Below are positions 50,343-61,255 of a DNA stretch of 64,000 nt, one piece after another. This DNA comes from Apostichopus japonicus (taxonomy: Eukaryota > Echinodermata > Holothuroidea > Aspidochirotida > Stichopodidae): assembly GCF_037975245.1 (NCBI RefSeq), contig NC_092581.1, positions 1,994,501-2,058,500 of the forward strand, given 5' to 3'. Under the pieces are notes generated by a model. The model was not told where the DNA came from, did no database searches, and worked only from the letters and a program-made list of their open reading frames with translations. Numbering within the stretch: position 1 is the first letter of the stretch; the number at the start of each line of letters is the position of its first letter. Both the position numbers and the translations under genes were made by a program.

Positions 50343-51532
50343 GTAGGATCTTGTAGACCAGGGAGAGCGCTGTGCACACATGTTCTATCACACAGTCATC
50401 TAGTGATACTGTACTACTGTAGAATGGGATGCCCAGTGAAATCTTGAAGCTGCACTGTATATCTTTCAGCTAGATCGCTGTACAATGGGACTGTTTTGGA
50501 ACAGAGCTAATTTACTAGTGGTTCATGCCATTTTTAGCTGGTCTCATATTTGCCATTTCCTGCATGGTTCAATAGATGTTTCTGTTCTCAAATATATGCT
50601 AGTCTTATTTTGTTGAAAGTCAATACTTTTTTGGGAACACTGATTCTAACAGTCATATAATATTCATATCTAGACATAAATTATATCTATAAAACGAGGC
50701 TTATAAACAACCCTGTTATTATCACAGTTAATTTGTAAATTCAACCGTATAATACATATCGATCAGGAAGGCAAACGCATTTTTATGATTCCATCTTCAC
50801 AGTACAATATGCCCAGGGAGACAAAGAAGGAAGAGTGTTCGAAACTATTTACAGGGATTTTAACCTCTAATCGCTATTGACATTAAGTATTAACGACATA
50901 TCTTAAACGTTGCGAGCAAACAATATTATTTAGGTTGACGTAAATTTTACGATTGGACAAAGTTGACCAAACCCAATATATCACCCGTCGTCAAGTCAAT
51001 TTATTATTTTCAACGTTTTTATGCCTATGAATATTTCAGGTATAATAAGGTCGCCAAGAGGAGGTGAGAGAACTTTAGATGATCGAGGTAAATTCATACA
51101 TGTATAATCTGACATATCCATGCAGAATGTAATATTTCCTATACAGAGTAAACCCGATAATAGAAGAACTGTGAAAAAAGAACCAAAAAAATTCTACACC
51201 GCTGCACTGTCTTGAGAACTTGCCCACAGATACCTAAAAACTCCCTGGTTTGGGTATTTACAAGCCCTGATACTTGTACTTGTCTCAACTCTACAATTGC
51301 ACCTCCCCATGAACCTTCAGTAGCCTAACAAGTTAACAACTGGTAACATATCAGCAATGAACTTTTTTTTTCTTTTTCCCTTTTAATCAGGCATACCTCA
51401 ACCATTCTGTCATATCTCTCTATACAATTTGGTTTCCTATGGATGTACCTGTAGGCCGTAATTTTATTTCTTTCACCGACTGGATAAACTGAAAAGTCTT
51501 TGTGGAAATGCTGGTACCATACCATACTGTAG

Positions 51533-53183
51533 TAGTGCTGTGCCGTTTACACGTTTAAACGTGTAAACGAACGAAACACCGTTTAAACGTTTAATAAAAC
51601 CTGATGAACGTTTAAACGAAACTATGATATCAACTGAAAATTAAATTATTGGCAAAAATCGCATATCAATTCCCGTGTTTATTTTGTCTACTACGCGAAA
51701 TAACAACACAACTTACGATCAGTCGAATCATAAACCGCGAACGTAATCCTACTTTTGTCCCCCCCCCGATGTATCTGGCGATATGAATGGCTTAAACTTG
51801 AACGCTGTTATCCTTTTGTGAAAACTTCCTGATTCGCGGCACAAGTGTACTTTATATCGAGCCGACAGCGGCGGCGCAGATAATCCAGTCAATGCATGTT
51901 CGATCGAAATGATTACAATCCCTGTCCATCACGTTGAACTCTCCGACCAGACAATACCGGGTTGAATACTCGACTTGGTAATAGTTGTTCAAATACATGA
52001 TCAAAGGAAATGTATCGATTGGAGATCATAAAAAAAAACCTGAAAATCAGTAGAGAAATTACCAATTGTGTACGAAAAGTAAGTTCGGTCCTTTCAAATT
52101 TTACGAAAGATCCAGCAAAACACTTTCGAAAAATTCACGCGAAACTGGCATATCGTGCTAAATGCAACTAATGTCATGTAAACAAATCTCTAGTACACCC
52201 TTTTATGAATAAACCGTAAGACCACATCTGGTGTTAAGCGGGGGGAAAAGAAATTTTTTTCTAGAATTTCCAAAAATACGGACAAAATAATGTCCTACCA
52301 TAGTTAAGTGTATAGCAAATAGCCTAACCACCTCGTCTGTTACGGATCTCACGTAACTACAAAAACACAACTAATTGTATTTTGCGAACTTGACGTTTTC
52401 TACAAGAACATGGAAATAATGTTTAGCATTAGTTAATCATGCCGTGTGGCCTAAAACATATTTTATTACAAGGTTTACTTTCATAAAGATGGCCATAGCT
52501 TGATATCTTGTGCTGTGTGTATGAACTGTGCCTCGTGTATCATATGGGGAATACTCCATGAAACGTTTCTTGGAAACGTGCCAAAAATGTTAACAAACAG
52601 GTGTTAGACAGGGGATGAGCGCACAGTTGTTTGGCAAGGTACCTGGGAAAATTCTGAGCACATGTACAGTATCCTACCGCAGTATTTAAGTTGGGTTAAA
52701 CCGTACTGCAGTTGTAAACTGATGTACGTTTAGTGCGCGCTATTCATTGTTAGGCAGTCTAGAAACGGGGCTTTGCCGAACGTTTTTTGTTTCATAATAT
52801 CGGAGGTTCTGTAAGTTAAACTTTTTAAAGATTGTAAGACAGATTAAATCTCTTTTCATTTTATAACATAATATAGCTACTCTAACTTGTCATTTAAAAT
52901 TTTTCATCAGCTTCGTGACAATTTAAATTAAAAAAGTTGTCAGTATTTTGCATCCTCAACTGCGAATTTTTTTATCGCCAGACACGCAAAAATTTCCTTT
53001 TCCTTTTCCGGGGTCTTCGCCCCACTAGGGCCCTAGGGCGGTCCCCTGGACCCCACGCCTTTATGCTCGCACGCTATGCGTGCTCGGCGTTTTCTCGCGA
53101 TTTCGCGAACGTTTAAACGTTTAAACGAACGAAAAATCGGCCGTTTAAACGTTTAGGTCTTTAAACGAAAACTCACAGCCCTA
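51533..53183. mobile_element. 1.65-kb non-autonomous hAT transposon
   Basis: The left end TAGTGCTGTGCCGTTTACAC and the right end (complement TAGGGCTGTGAGTTTTCGTT) are hAT-like inverted termini. A perfect 8-bp duplication, TACTGTAG, flanks it (51525-51532 and 53184-53191). Both subterminal regions carry clusters of the palindromic motif CGTTTAAACG, probably transposase binding sites. No open frame of useful length lies inside, so it depends on a transposase made elsewhere. The right interior has a GC-rich block (about 53010-53100). Confidence 0.9.
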
Positions 53184-54198
53184 TACTGTAGCTGTAGCTG
53201 TTGTGTAGTGTGTGTCAAAAGGCAACCCCTTTTCTTTCAAAAAAAAAATACCAATGAAGCGTATGGTAATTGCTGGCATTTCAAACCATTTCCCCTGTTA
53301 TTGTAAAAAATGATGTTATCAGTTCAAACTGTCATTTGATCTTTTTAGTGCCAGTGCCGTAACTGAGTGTAATAATGTACTGTACTACAGTACACACACA
53401 TTCCACGAGGTATGGTCTCAAATAATATAAAAAAAATATATATAAAATTGGTGGTTTCACAAATTTCATGTAACAATTTTACGATTAAGTCCCTGATGTT
53501 TATTTATTTCAGCATATTTGGTTTAAGTTTGATGTAATGTACAACATCATGAATTATGAATATAATACAAGTTATGTTTTCAGGTACACATTTGTTACAA
53601 CTTTCCTTCAATGCAATATTATGCAGCTTAATAACATTATAAGTTACTTTAAAGGGCGGCTATGCTGTACTTAAACATTACACAAAATTAAAGAGCTATT
53701 CAATGTCTGATCTCTGTACTGTACACTGTAACTGCTGCAGCATTCTTTTCTGTTCTTTTCTTTAATGACTAGAAATTTCAAACGATTATAAACCAAATTT
53801 TTTTCTCTCATATTGATCAAATTTCCACACAAAGGAAAAGGATGACAGAGTTGTTGTTGTAATAATCAGTGTTGTCAATCAATTAAGGAGATCAGCATTT
53901 ATCGTGCAGGCCTGTTTACACTTACAATTTAGTAAACAGACGGTATATGGTGGTTTATCATGGTAACCTTGATTGTCCCCAGACTGCACATTACTGTGTT
54001 TTGAGCAATGTGAATCATTGCACAGTAAATCAAAACAATTTAAACTGCTACCTGTCAACACGGTAATATTTAATGTCTCCTCATTGCCGATGACGAATCG
54101 AGACACTTTCTGTGAAATCGCAGATTTTTTTGTAAGACAACAGAAGGAGGACACAGGAACAAGAAGGATTTTAATTGAGCAAATATGACGGCATGATT

Positions 54199-54606
54199 TA
54201 TTATATTGAGCTCTTACCCTACCGATGAAATCAATTAAAATATTACAACCATTCAAACCATTCTATAGTACTGATGTTGGTTCTGTCACCTGCAGCAAAA
54301 GACACCACATTGGTTACAATATATAGAGGACCCTAACTATTAAACTGACGAGAGTGCTAAGGTTGTGGGGAGACAGGTACTGTAAGCAAGGAGCTTGATC
54401 TATTATATTGAGCTCTTACCCTGCCAATGCAATCAATTCAAATATTACAACCATTGAACCATTCTACAGTACTGTACAGGAGTTGCTTCTGTCACCTGCA
54501 GCAAATGACACCACACTGGTTACAGTACAGTATATGAAGGACCCTAACTATTAAACTAACGAGAGTGCTAAGGTTGTGGGGAGACAGGTAAGCGAGGAGC
54601 AAAGTA
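54199..54606. repeat. 212-bp tandem duplication
   Basis: Two copies start with TATTATATTGAGCTCTTACC at 54199 and 54411. Both end with the GTTGTGGGGAGACAGGTA core that also forms the arms at 48447-48753. Confidence 0.88.
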
Positions 54607-57410
54607 AATCCAAAGAACCATATGTAGGAACTAAGGACACCCTGGGGTCTAGTATCATTGCCTGGTGAGATCCTTTCACAAAGCTATGTTAATTAATGAA
54701 AGTCCCAAGTTTTCTCCATGGATACCATATGCCCTTAGTTTGGAATGTTATGCATTGTCTCTGTGCCCAAATTTCAGATGCTAGATATTAGTTAATTTGG
54801 CAGGTGCACTGTAGAAGCTGGACAGGTCAACCTTTTCACAAAGTTGTCACAAAGTCACAACCTTGTCACTAACCCTTACTGTATATAGATGTAGAAACAG
54901 AAAAGACCTTCAGTCTCGTCATTCACGTAGCTGTAATTCCCTGCTAGTGGCTTCTCCTACGTATAGTGCGCTTGCATGCTACAATATTGGTATTTATACC
55001 TCACTTATTCAATCGCTTACTCTGCTGATGGTGAATGTTCTTCAATGGAGCTTTTAATGCACTCTGAAAGGGAATTCTAGTTCCCCCGTTGGCTTCACAC
55101 CAAAAATCTGTGGCGGATGACTGTTGACCCTTAGCCCGTAAAAAAAAAAGATCTCTAAGTGGAGAAAAGTACTACTGATTCCTCGTTATCATTGCACCGT
55201 AAACGAATACCGACATGAGTGAAAATTGGTGCTCATTAATAGTTTGTCTGCATTGCATGTGTAAAATTTGAACACCATTGCGATGCTTCCTCTCTTTGAA
55301 AGGTTCAGTAGGAACGTGACGTACAGTAGCTCAAGATTGTCTTTGAATTTACTTTTACTCAAATTCACAGAACGTATTAAATCAAACAAAGGCTTTGGCA
55401 AATCCATGCTTCAGTAGCCTAGCCCAAAGTTACTGCATCTTGCAAAAGGGATAGCCTAGCCTTGAACTTGCTTATTCGTGACCAAAATAACTTCAAAAAG
55501 GGATGCTGTACAAAACAAAGACCCTCCATTGAATATCAACAGCTAACTTTCACCTGCAGCCTTGCACAACAAGGACACATATTTGCAGCAAATACAATTG
55601 TTTAACTGCAGTTGCTTGTGTTTTTTTGATATGTGATATTGTTATCATTATAATTTTGGTCACCGAGCAACTGTCATTGTCCCTTTGTACCTTATTTATG
55701 GGGGTGGGAGGATTATTTTGGTCAATATGCAGCTCTAGGCTATTATATATGCAGTATATGCAGAATTTGCCCCCAAAAATTGGTAACAGCAGTTGCCTAC
55801 AGTAGCTACCTGTATATTACACTAGTCCAGTTTCCATTGGTCCAGTTGAATTTCATTATTTCAAACGTATGGACTATAATCAAGTTACATTAATAGAATG
55901 TTATATACTGTATACTGAATGTACATACAGATATCATTGTAAATTACATTATCCAATAAGCAAATTTGTTCCTTTTTATTTTCTTCAAATTTTTCAGTAT
56001 TTGTCCAGTTCTGGATATATTAGATCCCTTTTTTTCCATGTAACATTAATTCACATGAAAAGATTAGGTGGCTCATCTAACCATTGACCCATTATTCATT
56101 GATTGTAAAAATGCATTCGTCAAAAAGCCTTTCTAATTGTCTTGGGGGCTTCGGAAACATTTGTTTTTGGGCATGCATATGGGATTTGATCACCTATAAA
56201 TATTCTGAAGCAGTTATTTACATATCTCATGAATATATTGCAATATTTAGAAAATCCTTTAATTTCCCAAAGGTTCACTGGTTGTCAGTAATTTTACTAA
56301 TTTATTTAAATAAGTTCTAAGAAGATAATTCTACATACTGTATGTTATACCCATAAATCTAAGACTTAAGACCATTAAATGATATTTGAACAAGTCAAAT
56401 CAGGGTAACTAACAGTAAAAAATATAGACCATCAATAATTGAACAATGTCAAGCCAAAGGGGTGGTATTTACAACACCATACGACACTTTAATACCACCC
56501 TGAGATAATAAATTTACATACATATATTCCAAACAAACAGGGCTGTGGATTTACAATATTTGCAGATTTGTTTTTCATACGATGCAAAGTCTAGTAAACA
56601 TCAACAAAGGAAGCTGAACTATGCAATAAAGTAACTACCCTTACTGTAGGTTAAAAGTTCACTTAGACGGTCCCTTTCTGTTTCTGGCGACGAAAATTTT
56701 TCATGTATGTATGTAAAATTATAAATTGAGAACACTCACTGAAAGCTTAGAAAGTGGCTGACATACTCTACACATACATACTGTATGTGTGCCTAAATAC
56801 TGTACTATTATACACTGTACCAGTGTTTGTTATGCTGGCTGACCTTAACAACCAGAGCTGTAGTCTGATCAGGGCTTACTTCTGAGAATTTTCTTCTTCT
56901 TGTTTACTTGTCTGGTTGTCTGCCCTATAACTTACCTTTCAGTTGTGTTAACAACAACATTCAATGGTTGTCTGGGGCTTAAAGTGTACAGTAGCAAGAA
57001 ACCAATATGTAGCACACTAATGTACACACAGTAGACAAGATGTGTAGGTTTGGTAAATAATAAAACACCAGTATTTTGACCAGTAGCTAGGGACTCACAT
57101 CTGGGTTGGATCATAATCCTACAACATTTTGTCGTCTTATTTTAGTATAGACCTCTAAAGTGATTGAAGGGTGATACTTATTTATCATTTTAACCTATTT
57201 GGGAGTATTTTTAGTTACAATGCAATATGAATTTGATGTAAACGACTTAGTCTTACGCCTGTGGTGGTCTCGAAAGACAAGATGGCCGTTAGACATCTAC
57301 CCTGACAAACATGGTCGTTTTCATGTCAGTGAGAAAGGTCATCATCATTTTCAAATAATTCTTGAAATAATTTCCTTAAAATCTCTCTAGATCTATAGCC
57401 GTGCATTTAA

Positions 57411-57470
57411 TACCCCAATATTGATTGATTAATATAATTATACCCAAATATTGATTGATTAATATAATTA
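57411..57470. repeat. 30-bp tandem duplication
   Basis: Two copies of a 30-base unit, ACCCAAATATTGATTGATTA with flanking bases, differing at one position. Confidence 0.9.
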
Positions 57471-58358
57471 GCTGGTAGAGCTGCCCTGTGTATTGCTCAT
57501 ATGTAAAGCTATAGTACGTACAGGTGTAGGCTAACGTCCTGGAGAGATATATCCCACATTGTAGTCCATATTGATTTTACCCAGGGCTTCTGATGCAAAC
57601 GAGTGGGAAGTTTGCCAAGGGCTCTCTGGACAGAGGTATTGAATTGATCTTGGATGGTATAACTCTGGATGTCAACCTGGAGTGAACTACTTACTGTACA
57701 GGATATAGTACTTCCAATTACAGGAATGATATGATGCCATCCAATCACTCACTTACAGAGAAATGTGACATAAAGTACAAGAAGGTATACATAGGAAATT
57801 ATATGGAACATACATATATATAATGTATATATATATACATTGTATTTATATATATTCTATATATATATAATGTAGGTAGTACTGTACTGTATATAAGCCG
57901 AAACATTATATTTATATATATTCTGTATAGGTAGTACTGTACTGTATATAAGCCGAAACAAAATGCTCCCACATGTGCAGACCTGAATGCATTGTCCCCC
58001 AATCCTCTCCCTACCCCCCCCCCCCCTCCTCCCACATCTCCCTCCAACACCCGAGCGTAAAAGGCGTCATTGTAATCTATTATACTGAGCCACCAAACCT
58101 CATCCGATACCTGTCCATATTGTAGTATACATACATGGCACCTTTGTTTTGTACAGCTAGCAGTACACTGTAAGTTGCATGGGAAGATTGTGGCAATATA
58201 ATGGTACAGTATGCACAGTTTTGATTAATTGTCTATTAATAAAGTAAGTTCAGGGTATAGTGTCTGCATGGTATTCTGTTAAATTGCAATCAAGTTTGCT
58301 AACTACATATAACTGCATGTAGATGCAAAAAGAGGGTTGAGGCATAGCGTTATTAAAT

Positions 58359-58590
58359 AAACTGTGAACTGTTACAATTGTAGGTTAAAGGGCACATTGT
58401 GGAAATATACTGTATAACTGTGAACTGTTACAACTGTAGCTTAAAGGGCACATTGTGGATATATACTGTATAACTGTGAACTGTTACAATTGTAGTTTAA
58501 GGCACATTCAAGATTATACTGTATAACTGTGAACTGTTACAATTGTAGTTTAAGGCACATTGTGGGAATATGTATACTGTATTACTATAT
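58359..58590. repeat. four-copy tandem repeat, 53-57 bp period
   Basis: Units start with AACTGTGAACTGTTACAA at 58359, 58416, 58472 and 58525. They differ by small deletions. Confidence 0.9.
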
Positions 58591-60780
58591 ATTACCATGG
58601 TCCTGAAGTTGGTAAACTTGTAATATTTATATAAACAACATCTTTGAGTAGGAGTTGGATTCAGAAGCCTTGTTAATTTGAGAATGCAAGAAGGATCGGG
58701 ATCCTACTTTTCCCTGGGGAGGTGATAAAACTGATCCTTGGATATGTCCACATTCGAGAATGCAAGGTAGATCAACGACAAACGAAGGAACATTATGCAA
58801 TCATGGAAATGCCACAATGATTGTTTACAATTCACTGTGAGGTTTTTTTTCCTTTGTATGTTCTAAAAATACTTCTGTGCCAGTTTATGCGAAAGTGATG
58901 AGGTCAGTTAAACTCTGCGTCAAAAATACAATCTCCCCAGAATGGAGATCACAGTTGAGGGGTCTGATCCTGGGTTTGAGCGAGTGTACAGTATGACCCT
59001 TGCAGGGTCAGATCCTCCTTGTGCACAAAGCTACTGTAGGCTGTTGTCTGGTAAACATTGCCAAACATGGCCACCATTCTTGGTAACATACATATCTATT
59101 TATATGTTCACTTCAAACAAGGAACTCCTTGATTCCTGGAACTTGGAAGTTGGATTTCTTGCTATGAACACACAAACACTGGACCGGAAGTTCATACTGT
59201 GTAACCAGATAAGAAATTGTGTATATTGACACATTCTGGTACTTAGGAAGATATATCACAGGTTACGCAGTACTGGACATACAGTAAATGGAACATACAC
59301 AGTACCGTAAATACAAAAAACATTCTTTCATCAAATCAATTTAAAGCAGCACTAAAAAAATTGATAACTCAATTAAAGAGAATATATAGTCTGTTGATCA
59401 CCTGACTGCCAGGCTGAAGTCATAGACATGCACTGCTAATCCAGTATACATGTGTTTCAATCAGATTATCTAAAGAATATAAAAAGAACCTTCTTTTGTT
59501 TGTGTGATCCTCTTTTGCAGCAAATAAATATGATTGTTCAAATGTGATTTACAATCCATTGTTACATGAGATTATGTAAATGTATGTCATGCATCATCCC
59601 CAGAGGACAAACGTCACAACAGAGTAGATGTCTAGATGAAACGATCTCAGACAGCTGACAAACCAGTAATTGATGATGATAATGGCCTCCTGGAGGAAAC
59701 CACTGCAATGTATATATTGACAAGAGGGCGATTTACTGGATAGATCAAATATATTGTAAAGGCAACCCTCAGAGGTCTGCAAGCAATTGAAATCCACATT
59801 TATACAGGAAGGAGTCCTAAGGTAAGTCATAAAAACAAAAGTAGGCCCTCCTACCGGGTAGCCACCAACTCTCCAGATGGTTAAATCAATGGGTGAGAAC
59901 ACAATCTTCCTTTCTTAATACTACATACTGAACATCCCCAAAACAATGGCACTCCTACCAAGCAATCACAGAGGCAAAAGGTCAGAGATATGATCCCATC
60001 TACTACCCATGCCAACATGTTCATTGAGCTTCAACCAAAGCCTGTGGCCTTTTCTGATACAGTCATGTGCCTTCTCCCTGACTCACGCAAAATAGGAACT
60101 GGGCCAACTTTTAACATTGTTTAACCTACAATGTGCATTGATCTTTGCAGGCTAGACACTCCAGAGAGTGAGCAAAACTTCCAAGGGAGAAAAACAATAA
60201 TGATATTTTTTTTAGATTTCATCCCCCTGTTGTCAATATAATTAATAATCTACAAAGGCTTGAATTAAATGGTTAAAATTGCAATTTACAGTGAAACAAG
60301 GAAAGGCCTTCTTCTTTATTTCATATTTTATTTCATTTATTTCACCCATGTACTGTATTATAGGAGGAATTACAGTCAACTTTAACGCATCAAAACTACG
60401 GATACATGTATATACAGTATGTATTTCTTCATGCTTCATACTTACTGACTGAAAGCTACAGTAGACGAATACCAATTATAAATGCAGATCTGATCAACCC
60501 ATGCATAAGGCTGAAAAGTAGGAGCAAACTCAGAGAGATGGCATTAGACATTAACAGAACATTTCTGATCTGATCATCACAAATTCACTGTATGCTATCA
60601 TAATGTACAGACTGAATTAAGATTGAGCTTGGTTAACTATTAATTAAGACACCAGCTGCCTCGCCCCCCCCCCCCAACAGTAGATTTTGTCAAAATGAAA
60701 GAAGGCTGATTAAAAGTCACTACAAATCTGATTCGACGCTCAACACTTTATATGTCATGCAAAAACAGTATAATTGTGCG
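58591..60780. other. intergenic, no gene recognised
   Basis: AT-rich sequence with short open frames only. A minus-strand frame of 102 codons (59594-59902) has no recognisable domain. Confidence 0.4.
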
Positions 60781-61255
60781 CAACAGAAAACCCAAAATTC
60801 AACATTTTTCCATGCGACTATTTGGGAAGGAAAGTTGAATAAGATCAGAAATTTCAGCATAGTGACCTCTAACATTGTTACAACCTGGGATTTGAGTATC
60901 AAACAGCATGGAACATCTATATGTATATACCACAATCAACTCAAATGCTGAACTAATGTTGGGATTATCGTTTATACTGTACATATGTACAGTAGCTCGG
61001 ACATTAATGAGCCTTTAAATATCTCAACAGAAAACCCCAAATTTCAACATTTTCCCAGGCCACAATTTGGGAAGGAAAGTTGATTTAAGATCAGGACAGA
61101 GACCTCCTACATTGTTACAACCTTGGATTTTAGTATCAAACAGCATGGAACATATATATACCACAATCAACTCTAACGCTGAACTCATGTTGGGATTATC
61201 GTTAAATAGTACAGTTGTCAGCTGAGTAGCTCAGACATCAATGAGCAAACATCTC
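60781..61255. repeat. 244-bp tandem duplication
   Basis: Two diverged copies start with CAACAGAAAACCC at 60781 and 61025. They share the TTTGGGAAGGAAAGTTGA, ATCAAACAGCATGGAACAT and TTGGGATTATCGTT blocks. Small insertions and deletions separate them. Confidence 0.9.

Larger units (their letters stand above)
53192..58358. other. intergenic with local duplications, no gene recognised
   Basis: AT-rich sequence. Apart from the repeats listed separately it shows only short open frames without splice support or recognisable domains, and imperfect TA repeats at about 57811-57870. Confidence 0.45.
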
